64,000 bases of DNA from Acanthopleura granulata (GCA_016165875.1 JABBOT010000022.1:3251333-3315332); one strand, 5' to 3'; numbered from the stretch's first letter, positions 1 through 15,100 are shown. The notes: a model not told the origin generated them from the letters alone. Program-made: numbers and translations.

Positions 1-143
1 GTGCAGGTTGCTGGCAGACCTTCCCACTTATGGCAGGACTGGAAGCCAGCATGAGCTGGGCTTGAACTCACAGTGACTGGTGAGAGTCTCCCGCGTCATT
101 GCATTGCACTAGTGCGCTAACCCCCTCGGCTACAGAGGTCCCC
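1..143 (-). mobile_element. tRNA-derived SINE, family 1, cut by the left edge
   Basis: In reverse orientation: GCAGGTTGCTGGCAGACCTT, CCAGCATGAGCTGGGCTTGA, then CACTAGTGCGCTAACCCCCT (complement of the tRNA-like head). The 3' half lies outside the window. Confidence 0.9.
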
Positions 144-3100
144 CTGACAGAGAGTTCCCAAGCCTCAAATAGTATACCTCTCATACACAGAGTGTAGGGG
201 GGAGGGATACAAAAAATAAAGCAAGATGCCTACATGCACATTACCTGGTACAGTATCCATTTGAACCAACGCTAAGAAAGGCTGAGGTAATGCCACAATC
301 TTTGCTATCGTCTACAAAATAGGAAAAGGGGGCATCAGTATCATGTTGATACACCAGTGTTAGGTGATATGGTAAGTTTGGTCATCAAACAAATGAGTTA
401 GATGTATTTATCTTTAACACCATGCTGAAGAAACGGAATACAACAAGTTTTTCATAATACATGCCCAGTATTCCCAATCAGAATAATATGTACCGTATGT
501 CAAGGTCAACAAAAGAACCAAAATGTCATAATTCTGTTGAAATTGAAACTCCAGCTTTATGTGTAACCCATCTGGGTAACAGAATAACCAACCATGATGA
601 AATATAGCCCAGAAAGCCATCTATAACAGGAGAAGACTTAATAACCAGATATATAAAAGTTATGTTGACATGACAAGTCCAGAAATTCTTTTGATATTGA
701 TACAAACTAGACTGTAAATAGAGTTACCTGTGGTCCCAGAAGTACCTTGTCCCCTAAATCTGTAACACACAAGTAAATAAAGCCAGGTGAGAAACAAGCA
801 GAGTTCAAATCAAAATCAACATAACTCTTCTATTGGTCAGTTATCAATGAAGCAGAGTTCAAGTCAAAATGTCAACTGAGTTTAAGTGAAAACCAGCCTC
901 TAATAATAATACAATGTTGTCTACCAATCAACATATCTCAGAAAAGTCAAACTGTGTATATTGTAACATCTCACATGGAAACAAGGTGGTGTATACGTAT
1001 CCATGTGGGGATGGGGAGTGTTACCTGTCTTAGTGACAACGTTAACAAAATACTTATCAAGTGTAACTATGGATGACATAAAGGTGAATTTCACGTGGAA
1101 AGACGTTGGTGTCTACAGGTCTGTGGTGGAGAGGGGAGTGTTACCTGTCTTAGTGACAACGTTAACAGAATATTTAACAAGTGTAACTATGGATGACATA
1201 AAGGTGAATCTCACATGGAAAGACGTTGATGTCAACAGGTCTGTAGTGGGGAGGGGAGTGTTACCTGTCTTAGTGACAACGTTAACAAAATACTTATCAA
1301 GTGTAACTATGGATGACATAAAGGTGAATTTCACATGGAAAGACGTTGGTGTCTACAGGTTTGTGGTGGGGAGGGGAGTGTTACCTGTCTTAGTGACAAC
1401 GTTAACAGAATATTTAACAAGTGTAACTATGGATGACATAAAGGTGAATTTCACGTGGAAAGACATTGGTGTCTACAGGTCTGTGGTGGGCAGAGGAGTG
1501 TTACCTGTCTTAGTGACAACGTTAACAGAATATTTAACAAGTATAACTATGGATGACATAAAGGTGAATTTCACGTGGAAAGATGGTGGTGTCAACAGGT
1601 CTGTGGTGGAGAGGGGAGTGTAACCTGTCTTAGTGACAACGTTAACAGAATATTTAACAAGTGTAACTATGGATGACATAAAGGTGAATTTCACGTGGAA
1701 AGACGTTGGTGTCAACAGGTTTGTGGTGGGGATGGGGAGTGTTACCTGTCCCAGTGACAACATTAACAAAATACTTATCAAGTGTAACTATGGATGACAT
1801 AAAGGTGAATTTCACGTGGAAAGACGTTGGTGTCTACAGGTCTGTGCTGGAGAGGGGAGTGTAACCTGTCTTAGTGACAACGTTAACAGAATATTTAACA
1901 AGTGTAACTATGGATGACATAAAGGTGAATTTCACGTGGAAAGATGTTGGTGTCAACAGGTTTGTGGTGGGGATGGGGAGTGTTACCTGTCTTAGTGACA
2001 ACGTTAACAGAATATTTAACAGGTGTAACTATGGATGACATAAAGGTGAATTTCACGTGGAAAGACGTTGGTGTCTACAGGTCTGTGGTGGGCAGGGGAG
2101 TGTTACCTGTCTTAGTGACAACGTTAACAGAATATTTAACAAGTGTAACTATGGATGACATAAAGGTGAATTTCACGTGGAAAGACGTTGGTGTCTACAG
2201 GCCTGTGGTGGGGAGGGGAGTGTTACCTGTCTCAGTGACAACATTAACAGAATATTTAACAGGTGTAACTATGGATGACATAAAGGTGAATCTCACATGT
2301 AAAGACGTTGATGTCTACAGGTTTGTGGTGGGAAGGGGAGTGTTACCTGTCTTAGTGACAACGTTAACAGAATATTTAACAAGTGTAACTATGGATGACA
2401 TAAAGGTGAATTTCACGTGGAAAGATGGTGGTGTCTACAGGTCTGTGGTGGGGAGGGGAGTGTTACCTGTCATAGTGACAACATTACCAGAATATTTAAC
2501 AGGTGTAACTATGGATGACATAAAGGTGAATCTCACGTGGAAAGATGGTGGTGTCTATAGATCCGTGATGGGGAGGGGAGTGTAACCTGGGAGGCTCCTT
2601 CTCCGGTGGCCGCTTTCCGGACATGTGATAATCCGCTAGAACGACAGAATTTGGCCGCTTCTTGGGTAATGCCCGAGTCTCCTGACAAGACAAACAAACA
2701 CGAAAGACATGAAAAACACGTTAATTCAGAGACGAGATCAGGCAAGTTATCATTTGATATGCATGTCGAGAAAATGGTACTTATACTTAAAATAATGTGT
2801 ATGTGTGTACACATAAAACCACATTACTTGAGTACTACTGTTATGAGACAAGTCCACAAAAATGCAACAACATAAACAACATCTGTTGTAATGTGATACA
2901 TACAAAACTACTCACATTAAAAACTTTATCTGCTCCAAACAGTCTCACTTTCTTATTCACGATGTTTTCCAGCTGTTTTTCAACTTTTTCCACTATGTAT
3001 CCAGCAACTTGCTCACATATCTCTTTCACTCTGGCCTAACAAAAGCAGAATTCACTTTTAATAAGACTGACTGCCAGGCATCAAAACATACAAAGCCCAT

Positions 3101-6100
3101 GCAATGATCTGAAAAAGACAGAAGGTGACATGGGCCAGAGCCTTGTGCATACAATGAATCAACTTGAAGGTTCATATACATATACTTCTTTTGATAAAGA
3201 AGTCAATGTCTGGCACCAATAAGGCGAGCATATCAGTGCTCAGGCGTGCATATCCACACATCATGCATGTGAGAAAATTCCTCATTAACTTGCCATTGGT
3301 CAGTAAATAAACACAAACCCATATTTTCTTGAGGGCAAAGCAGAATGTGACAGCCTCCCTCTAAAACCGAGGACCAATCAGGTCACTTCCCATCCTCAGA
3401 CAACAATGACTAAGTGCTAAGATTTGTCGACTTACCCCTGCTGCTTTAGCCGACTTGGCTATCACCAGGATTTCGTCTGTTATTTTGGAGTTCTTTGTGG
3501 CAGCCATCACCAGACTTTTTACACCTGTGTACATATCCCATCACCAGAATGATTCATTTGTATGTTTCCTTTGTGTTGAATGCCATTTTCCACATAATTT
3601 CACAGATATCATAAAGGCGTATCCTCGCAAGACGTTAATGCTGATGAAGACACATTTACAGTGCTGCGTCACAGAAACAACAAGGTGTAGACACCGAACA
3701 TGATGCTCCAACCACCCTCAACACCCCTCCCCCTCCTTGCCCCAGTATGACCACTCAGAGCCCCTTTGCATGTGTGACCTGGGGCCACTCTCACGAAGCC
3801 CTCTTAACGTTACAGGCATGTAACTGTCTTAAGCCTCAAATCAGACTACTTTCACCATGAGGTATTATTCCTGAATTTTGACTTACATACTAATTTTAAA
3901 TTAAAGTTTAAATTAAAAATTTAAGACAACTATAAGTGTTAAAACAAGAACTTGCAAGGTGAGCAACAGTATCATCAGCAGAAAAACTACTCTGAACAGT
4001 GAACAGTTACAAACCTTAACATTATACATGGTTTACATTACAGTCTCTCAAAGCACTGATTCTGATGGTAAATTGGATTTATTGCATAGAATAATTGCAA
4101 GGACAGATTACTGAATGAAGGAATAAATAAATACCTTCATCTTTGTCTAAATACTGAAAGAATGCAGGCACAATACAGAGTAGCTGAACAACCTCTGAGG
4201 CCAGGAGACACTTGTAATCTTTATGTCTAGAGACAAATGAAAATCAAAAAGTTAACAGTGTACATATACCTTACAAATGTAGATGCACAGCTATAAAACA
4301 CACGCTAGTGAATACAATGATAACAGAGACATAACGCCTCCATAACATCTCCTCATATACAAGTAAACAAATAGGTGACAGAAACCTACAATATGCATGG
4401 CACTCAGTCTAAAAAACATTTTTACAGAATTACAAAAACTAGATGTCAAAATGGCAAAATTAATGAGACCTTCATGGAGCAATAATCCGATACCTAACAT
4501 TATAATCTACACGGTTATTAAAACAAATTCAGAAGACAGCTTAAAGGTTCAGCAGACAAATTCCATTACAGATACTACATCAGTGTTATCCTGACTTACT
4601 GTGAGGCCATCGGAGGTCTGACGGGGACTGGTGGGCAGTGACAGTGAACTCTGTACAACTCTGATACTGTATGATCCAGGCAGTGATACAGGGTACCATA
4701 CAACCCTCCATCCTACAACACAGGACACAGAATGCAGACAAAAATCCCAGATGATATAATACTGTATGGTTGAGGCAGTGATACAGGGTACGATACAACC
4801 CTCCATCCAACAACACAGGACACAGAATATAGACACAAATCCTAGGCGATTTCACACTGTGTTGTCCAGGCAGTGATACAGGGTACCATAAAACTCTCCG
4901 TCCTACAACACAGGATACAGAATACAGGCACAAATCCTGCATGATCTAACACTGTATGATTCAGGCAGTGATACAGGGTACCATACCATGCTCCATCCTA
5001 CAACGTGGTACATGTGTGAGATTAGGGGGTGCAAGTTATGGGCCATACTGAAACAGGGTAGCTGGAGTGCATTCTTGTCAACAATTCATTTCAGCTTCAA
5101 AACATCCACTGATTTCTATATTTCAACATTCAACATGAATATACATGTACATGTCCCATCCTACATATATCTGCACAGTATTAACCACATTATTTATGAC
5201 AGTTAAAGAGTTTGTTCAGCAAAATAAAATCTGACACCACTGTGTGACACATCTGATGTTATCTTACATATACCTTTTTGAATAATATTATGCAAATCAG
5301 TGAAGAAATGCCATGTGACATTTTTGCCTTTTTTATGTGCAAAAAATGAAAAATTCAAAAATAGGTATCGTACATAACCATTTTCAGTGCAATCCACTGA
5401 GCTGTTACTACAGAGAAGATTTTTTAATGTTTTTCACAAAATTCTATATGGCTGCCATGTCACATGACTCAAACAAGCCAAACATTGCAAAAAGTTGCCA
5501 TATGGCCTGGGGGCTGATGTTCTATAATTTCAAAGTATTGCTTCCACAGATATTAAAGTACTGAGGGAAAATAACAGAAAAAAAAATTACAAAAATGCCA
5601 ACTATTTCAACAGATGTCCACACTAAGTGCTTAGCCAACTAATTATCATATCTGCGTTATGTTACATCTCACAGGACCACAGGTGCAATGTTGTGATCAC
5701 ATTTTTGATGTCATTCCAGCAACAAGTGTCTTGCTTCATACTGTCTCTGCCTCACTGAATGTCACATCTGGAATATGTTCATGTCCATGTATGGAACAGG
5801 CCAACTTCGATCATACCCAAGAAATAGTGTTATACAGAGTAAATCTTTATAACCATACAGTTAGCTGTTCTGCAACGTATCCCTAATACACACTGTAATT
5901 TTCAAAAATTAGACCAGATTCTAGGCTTGAGTAGCTCTTTTACAAATGAATTTTGTTATATCTCCATGACAAAGACTTCTGAACTCACCAGGCCACCATC
6001 TTTATCCACCTTGACAGCGTTCATCAGAATGGTGATCACGTGACAGCGCACATCTCGTGGTAAAAGGAAAAGGTCCATGGTGTGCACCTCTCTGGGGAGC

Positions 6101-9100
6101 ATAGAGGGAAAATACGGCATTTAGTTGGTAAGTAAATACAGCACATAAACACATGTGATGTGTAGACAGCAACTGAGTCAGTTAGTGTGTAAATACACCA
6201 CATAACCATGTGATGTGTAGACAGCAACTGAGTCAGTTAGTGTGTAAATACAGCACATAAACATGTGATGTGTAGACAGCAACTGAGTCAGTTAGTGTGT
6301 AAATACAGTACATAACACGTGTGGTGTGTAGACAGCAGCTGAGTCAGTTAGTGTGTAAATACAGCACATAAACACATGATGTGTAGACAGCAACTGAGTC
6401 TATTAGTAAATACAGCACATAAACACATGATGTGTAGACAGCAGCTGAGTCAGTGTGTAAATACAGCACATAAACACGTGTGATGTGTAGACAGCAGCTG
6501 AGTCAGTTCATGTGAAATGCGTGTAATAGTAAGCCATTAACATGCAGAAGAGCTCAGTCAGTACAGTACAGCATGTACACATAAATAATGTGAAATGCAG
6601 CATGCAGTCAGTGTGAAGTAAAAAGCAGTACTTCTAGAAGCCTTATGTGTAGACCTAATAAGCCTGACCAGAGTCCCCTTAGTGATTTGGTCTTCTGTGG
6701 TGAACATGTAGAACATGTAGAGAAATACTACAATTCTCCCTCAACATGCAATACATTATAACAGTCCCTCCAATCTTTAACTTACTTGTTTATATTGTTT
6801 CTGCGCACATCCACATATACTTTCACATGTTTTAATAAAGAAAACGTTCAGATTTTATCAAATCTGTTGCACTCAGAAGAATGGTTTTCAGAAAAGAAAA
6901 GAAAATCATTCCAAGAATTCCTCAGCATTTCATAGTTTACTATTAAGGCCCTGCCACAGTAGTCAGTCAGACGAAATGGGGTACAGATGTGAACAACCAG
7001 TTTTATACCACTGTGACATACAGATATCTCTCGATGTACTTCTGATACAATTTACTGTATGCAATTATCAGAATGAGTTAATTTATCATAAATGTGAGTT
7101 TGTATCATAGAGATATATAGTCTGAAATGAGAAGGCAAATGTCATGTCAGTGAAAAAAAATCTTTCCCTTCGGTTCCACACAAACCTTACCCAATTCATG
7201 ACCACTTATGGCCAGTTATAGAGAACCAAACCACGCAAGGGTAAGTCAAACACACACTGATGAGGTAATGTACATAAAATGGGTATAAATCTAAAATGGG
7301 TATAGAAGATGTCACACTTACCCTATCTTGTCCAACTTTGATGTTTGCAGTGTTTCCTTCATTAAATGAGCTGGCAAGGAAAACTCTAACGAAGCCTGTA
7401 AATTTAAAGGTGAAATGTGACCAAGCAGGCTACAGGCTTCTCCTGTTCACAGAATATAGCTGTGGCAGATTTCATCGTGAACATAATTCATTATAAATCA
7501 ATCTTGATCTTAGTGCAACAAGTATGAACATCTCATGCAAAGCACACACTGTTTATCTCTTTGTTTTCAGAATGCTGTGAGACTGAAGTCTCCTTTTCTT
7601 ATTCTTTCATAATTTGTAACAATTTTCGAGACAATGTCAGTCAGCTGAATGAGTATGGGCCACTGTGACGACAAGACATTTTATACCATTGATGTTTCCT
7701 GTATTAAGTATGTGAGCCAAATCGAAAACTTTTATATTTCTCCTTTAAGCTGTACTAATATAGTAATACAAGGACATTACAACATCCAGTTTTTTTGTGA
7801 GACAGTTCGTCAACTGAACAAGTCAGGACCATCATAACAACATTGTATAATCAAAGGGAGAGAAGTCTGGCACTCTGAACAAATTATACACTATCCAGAA
7901 GTACGTAACTTAATACACCATTCCGACACGGCTGTCATGAATTATTGGCTATATTAAATATCAGAGCCATGTCGAAAAGCGTCTGTATTTCTCCTTTAAG
8001 TTGTATTTTATTAGAGTTTACAATGACATTATCACAAGCAGTTTGTCTAGATAACACACACTGAAACTTCACATAGATCAGCTTCACAAATACATTAGAG
8101 CTGAGGTAGTAAAAGATAGTTCAACCACAACTGGCTACATCAATTTTAGGAAACATCTATATATGCAAACACATATGACTGAAATACAAGGTACAAGTCA
8201 CTGACATATTTATTTCTGATTTTACTGCTTTTGACTACTTTCTCAAAATGATGACATATTTTTGAGTAGCTTTGAAGTACATCAGATATTAATACCTTTA
8301 CATTTTTAACACCTTTAATACTTTAGTTGTGCAATTTACTTATAATGATGATAGGTCATGACTGATGATACGCATGTTAATAAAAGTCTTTTACTGTGAA
8401 ATGTAAATCATGAATACACCACTGTCTGTTTTGCAATGAATTTCCTCCATCTGCATTGGCCACACATACACCTTCACACTTTCTACAGTACAGGATGTGC
8501 AGAAATATGAGGAATGGGCCGAGTTCACTAGCTTCTTCCACCCAGACAATCAACATTCACTTCCTTTAATTGCGAATATTTTCTTTTCCTTCTTTGTTTC
8601 GAATCTCTTACTTTTGTATATGTAGCAAACTGGAAACATTGTGAGGAGTCTGATTTGACATCACCCTTCCAACAACACCAGCTCTCTAGTTAACAGAGGC
8701 AGGCTCCCTCCAGGATCCTCGGGCCAGTTAACATGAAGCATACTTTGTGCTAAGTAGCATAAGTAGTTTAGAGTTCTTCGTATGTATAACATACGTTGCC
8801 ATGGTAGTTAGGGCTTACTTACCTTAAGTGTGCATCATGAAACTGGCACCTGGGGTTTTACATACCGTTAATAAAAGGAGCAACATATTGCACTGTTCCA
8901 GGCACTTGGGTCTAGCTGTTAAAATGGCTTCCATGAAGGTCACATGAAACTTGAGCACCGGTAACACCCTGAAGGAGAAACAAAAGAAACATAGTAAACC
9001 TGTTTCACTGCCCTGTATCCTAGTAACTGCACTGATTACTGATGTACATGTAGCTATAATGCTGCTACACTGTAAAGCCATTTTAAAGACAGCAGACATG

Positions 9101-12100
9101 AAACCTCACCCAGTGAAAGTAAACAGACACTAGGCCAACAGGGTTTGACCTCTCTGCTTATGTCGAGTGCCAAGCAAGGAAATACCAAAATCAGTTCATT
9201 GTCTGTCAGAATAATTCGAAAATGCCTAGGACACAGGTTTTGACAATGAACCAGCTCTATAATGGGACTACACCAGAGAATTTATGTATTGTGACTTTTA
9301 CTTATCTTGAATTGCTGAAGTAACTTTCCAAGCTTGAAGACAAATTATGGTAGAAAACCAAATTTCTCTGCACTTTTCTGCATAACAATAATGTGATGTC
9401 ATCAGATATTGTTAATATTTAACTTCACATGTACAGTAGGTCTAACAGTTTTCTGATCTGTCACTCAAAAAAGAGCACATGACCAATCATAACCCATATG
9501 CTTGCAAACAGGTCAACCAGATGTCCCACACACTGGTAATATCATAACTGCTTTTTTTCCTGAGAATGCAATAAAACATAAGCATCCAGTTTCCAACTTT
9601 GCCAAAATAGCACTTTTGCGAACTATCAAAACCAGCATGTATCAGATTTTCTTAAAAACAGAAACACTTTATAAACAGAAATGATTAACAGAGTTGACAA
9701 CTTCATCACTCACTTCTTTGTTGATCTCTTCAATAAAAATATGTCTTGCTGTAGATTGTAAGCCAGGTACATCATTCGTCTTTTGTCCGTATCTGAAACA
9801 AAACAGTGTCCATTGTATTCTGAGAAAAGTCTCGATCAAGTTTCATGAATGGGAGATAACCATTACTTCTTCACTTAAGAGGACAGACCACATTCAGATG
9901 AAGTATACAATCTCTAAAAGTCCATATCATGCTGATAATAAAAATTCTGTAACTTTTTGTTACACTGGATGGAATTCAAATAAAGGTTGAGTCACTGTGC
10001 TTTAACTAATTCAGCATTGTCCAAAAAGTCCACCGCAGAAACTCAACCTTTAATTGTATTATATTCACTGTCAAAAAATGGGGAAAAAAAAGACGAAACA
10101 TATTTGGAATCAGCACAATATGGGATGTGAAGATGTGTACTTTATCTAAATGTGGAATCAACACAACATGGGATGTGAAGATGTGTACTTTATCTAAATG
10201 TGGAATCAGCACAACATGGGATGTGAAGATGTGTACTTTATCTAAATGTGGAATCAGCACAACATGGGATGTGAAGAGGTGTACTTTATCTAAATGTGGA
10301 ATCAACACAACATGGGATGTGAGGATGTGTACTTTATCTAAATGTGGTCTGTTCTTTGAAGAACACCAATGTAACACATTGGTAACTTCACAATGTAAAG
10401 CCACAGAGACATCCAGATCAGAACATACATGAGTGTTGGACGTCTGCTCTGTATCATAATATGCTACCCTTATAATTAGTAAAACTCAAAAAACAGACCC
10501 CTCGCTTACACAAATCAGAGGGGCGCCATGCCCTGCCCATCTCAAAATGCGCCCTTCTGCTCTAGAGGGTCACAGATACTTGCCCTGTCCCTCGGGGGAG
10601 GGCTCATATGCCCCGTTAACTGGCCCCCCATGTCCTGCAGTAATCCTATCTGCATGTTCTCAACTGACAATGGTCCCAAAAATCTGATCTCATAACATCT
10701 GTTTGTAACCCAGCACTGGCTCATTTTACTGCTGGCATTGAACTAGAGACAGAAACAATTCAACATGCTTCTGGAGCCTTTGAGGGATGTAATTCACTCA
10801 TACCTACTTTAGTTTGTCACGGCTAATTTCTGTCTTCTGCACACCAAAAATTTACACCTTCATCTATTTACCCTTGGGTTAAACCAGTCCAAAGATGTAT
10901 CTGCCATATTTGTTTTATGGATATAGGCCTACACTGTAATTTGTACAACGATGTTCACTGGACAACTCCTCAAATCTAACCTATGGGGACACCCGTAAGA
11001 AATGCACATGATAACCTCATTTTCATTTCTTTCATTTTGCCAAGGCCCATCAAAATTGCCCAAAGTCAGATATTTAGGTTGAACTAGTGTACTGATTGTT
11101 TGTTTAAAATTAAAACTATAAATTGCAGTACATTACCACAAGAGGTGAGGGGCTATATGCAAGCCAGAGTGTTTTGTTATTTAAGTTTTGCTGAAGAACC
11201 TCTCCGAACGCTTTGCCGGTTTTCTTGATATCGGACATATATGTTCTTGGTGGCGAAAACTCTAAATGCATTTTTTTTCAACAATAAATGTTTAATCAGC
11301 GCCCTGATTTAGACATAACTCTGGAACACAGGAATCTGTAATCATATAAAACAGAAAACTTTACTCCACTCAATTTCTGGCCTTCTTCCTACAACAGATT
11401 TCTGCTTTCACGTTATGCATTCCTGGTTTTAATTGGTCCAAAATTAAACAGAGGGCCTACTAGACAGATTTTCATTAGTTTTACTAACTTCTATATGGCC
11501 TTTATAAACTCTGTTAACTTGGCAAATAAAGTAATGCTATGGTCCAAAGTTAATATTTAATTCTATTTTTGTAACAAATGCGCCAGTTCACGTGGAGTAT
11601 TCATTGACAATTTCAAGCCACAGGTAAACTGGTACACACCACAACTGGCATTTGGAATTATACTTGTAATCAGAAGTAAAACTATTTTTAATAGTTATTT
11701 TTCCTAAGCTATAAATAAGGAGAGATACTTGTGACCAGTTATTTTACACATTCTTTCCTTGGCCAATCCACCTAAAATGGGATGTTCACTTGCTGCAGCT
11801 TACACATTTTGCTATATACACATATAAGGTGGAGGGGGGCCTCCATGGCTCAGTAGGGTAGCGCGGTAGCGCAGCGTTATGACCAAAAAGCCTCCCACCA
11901 ATGCAGTCACTGTGAGTTTAAGTCCAGCTCATGCTGATTTTCTCTCCTGCCGTACGTCAGAAGGCCCACCAGCAACCTGGGATGGTTGTGGGTTTTCCTC
12001 GGGCTCTGCCTGGTTTCATCCCACCATAATGCTGGCCTTCATTGCATAGTGAAATATTCTCAAGTATGGCATAGAACACCAATCAAATAAATAAATATAG

Positions 12101-15100
12101 CTTTGAGTAGGCTTTTTAATGGGAGCATTTGGGTGAACTTGGTATCCCATATGCAGCTGTCTTGAAATTTTGAAATTTTAAACAAATTTATAGATGGATC
12201 AAACCATAAATGTGCCAGATTGTGACGAATTGTGATTTGTGTTGGTGACTTGTACATCTATTGATTTCATAAAACCTTAAAAATAATACACCACTTATAA
12301 ACATTTTGAGAATTAGTAATTATGTAAGACTTTTTACTGCTAAATATCTTATATATTAATTACATAATGATGGTAGCAGAAAGTACTGCCCCTCAAATCC
12401 CCTTTTGTTTAAAGCTGGGGGTCTGATAAACAATCATTCATTATTGTATTTTTCAAACAGCTATTCTCAGATCATTTTACCTAGTAAGAGAATTCCGGAG
12501 TAACTGTTTGTATTTGACATTAGTAGTCACATGATTTCAGAAGTTCACACACAAGGTATTTTGTACATCATCATATCAGCCTATAGGGGAAGACTGCACA
12601 AACATACCACTGTTAATTGGTCCGTCAGCTTGAAATCTCCGCAGTAAATGAGTAGCCTAGGCAAGAAAAGAGAGATATTTTACAAGGGGTTATCATTTTT
12701 CTTCAAAAAAAGTGATTACGTGATATGTGTCAAATTTACTAAACTAGAGAATGTGTTTGTTAATGACAAACATTGAGGCAGCCCCCATACTGCAAAACTC
12801 ATAAACTCATAAAATGATTTGGCTAAAAGTTTTACATAAACACCAAAAACCAAATATAATAGCTATTATTACATCAAATTAATTAGGATAAGTGAGAAAT
12901 ATTAACACTCCATATAAATGTCTAGGTAAGAAATGTATTATAAATGTCAAAAATAACTGGTTAGTCATAAACATGGTAATAAGATGTTCAGCATATGAGC
13001 GTCCATTTAGTGACTTTTGGACCGATTTTCATCAAAAGTAATTCAGTTCACAGCTTTATTGTAACAATGATGTATTTTTCACAAAATCTGAAATAGTTTC
13101 TCAGTATTCTCTCGAATATCTAGACCAGCCTGACCATGACTAACCTTTCAGTGACCTTGACCTTTGACCTCATTATCATATGTGTGAAAAAATTTCCCAC
13201 GTCTACATGTCAGGTTTATAAAATATCGCAATGAAATTCCTTCAGATTTCCTAGCAATTCCCAAAACAAAACTTGGCTGGCAGATAAACTCAAACAAAAC
13301 CTATAAGGAGACCCTCTCTCAGGTCCATTGTTCTGAGGGGGCTGCTTAATGATGACATCTGTTTAGAAGGAGTTATTACAGGCATATATATCCCACCACC
13401 ACCCCAAAAAATATGAAAGAAATTTTACAAAAAATGAGTTCTTCTATCCAACCTTACAAAATACATATCTTGGTGATTTTCCATCTCACCACCTTAAATC
13501 AGTCCAGCTTTAATGTTAGTGCTTTTAGAGGATTCATTTTGGCAATTGTAATTGGTTATAACAATGTTTTACCCTTTGAAGTTAGTCAAAACCTAGCCAG
13601 ACATCGCTTGACAACAAACCAGGTTGCATGCCTTCTGGGTGCAACAAGGTGGGTAGTCAGCAGAACACTCTGATGGATGCTCCATCCACAAGACAAATGC
13701 TTCAATGCCATAGAACAAGCCTTGCAAAACACTGCATACCTTTGAAATAATTAACTTCTGCTAGTTAACATTCACAAGGGGGCATCAAGTCTGCCAATGA
13801 AACATACATGTACTAAGCTTACCTTTTCACCATAGATACCAGTTACGCTGATGTTCTTCAGAGAGGATGGGATGAATCGTTCTTTGGGCAGTTTGCGTCT
13901 CTGAAGAAAACACGAAAAGGCCATGAAGACTTAATAAATTTGTTTGAATGCTGTTGGACCTGAATTACTGGGTATATCGGTTTCACAGGGGAAGTTAGGT
14001 TATGTTACATGGTAGAAACCTGCATCTGGCAAAAACCTCTGAACTGGAGAAAGCCTCTACTGTAATCTGAAGTAAACTAACAACTCCTATGACACACCTC
14101 CTGGTGTACTGCCGCTTCAAGAAGAAAGTTATAATTCAAACAACAGAAAGATTTTTAAAACTGTCTTAACACTCTTAGGGATTCTTCGTCAGTCCTCAAT
14201 AAAACTCATTAAATTGAGCTTACACGAGTTTTATATTTCAAATTATTTAGGATAACTCAAACTTGGCCAAAAAATTTGTGAAAATACCTTATTTGACCTA
14301 GAGTCTAAAACTGTGGAGAAAAAGGATCCATTACTAACCACAGGATGACTTGTGAGAGATGAGGCTTGAAAGAAATGCTCAACCTGCAGCCTCTCTGTAG
14401 CTGAAAACCACAAAAACACACAGCTGAACATACATGTAACCAAACATTACGAAGTTTAGACCACTCAGACAATAACTTGTGCTTTAACAATACATAATTC
14501 AAAGGCTATTATATTTCACTCTCATTACAAATATACCCCACAGAAGAGCCCTTGGCTAATGAGGGCTTTAATCTTCTTGGATTCGAACGACTATCCCTCC
14601 ACCAGGTGTGGTTGATCAGGCCTCCTAAAACTGACCATTCACAATAAGGACATAAAAGCTTTTAGAGGGATTTTGATACAAGTTTCTTTCAAATTTTTTT
14701 CTCTCCATGTAGATCTTTCTCAATAGCCTGAAGAAAAATTAAAAAAAAATTACCCAACCAACCAACACTTGTTTTTCTCACAGGTCGGATTACATCCAAC
14801 ACAGAACGTTGCAAGGATGGCCTCAACCTTGTTCATTTCACACATAAGCTTGAATGCCTTCATAGAGGTAAAATTTTCTTCAGCATGGTATAAAATACTA
14901 ATAAAATAAGTGAATGATCACTGGCTAAACAAACTCACATGCGATCCCAGGAGGGGTCTTTAACCTAAACACGATAAATACACTGAGAAAGAAATTCCTG
15001 AAAAAGGTACAATCTGTTATATCCCTCATCACTGAAGAAGGAAAATTCTACATACACCTTACATCAAACCATTTTTCCATGAAAAACTTACCCTAAAAAA

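Noticed and set aside
728..759. Alternative reading of the last two LRR-gene exons (GDKVLLGPQ then TIAKIVALPQPFLALVQM)
   Set aside because: This frame needs an extra exon ending in phase 1 that I could not find; the chosen frame joins directly to the exon at 2681-2587. It remains possible.
1003..2585. Two long plus-strand frames (206 and 213 codons) as a repeat-protein gene
   Set aside because: They are a by-product of a 120-bp tandem repeat (a multiple of three), lie in an intron of the opposite-strand LRR gene, and are broken by stops and single-base insertions.
10006..10432. 132- and 101-codon frames on opposite strands
   Set aside because: Both run across the 48-bp tandem repeat; no domain, start or splice support.
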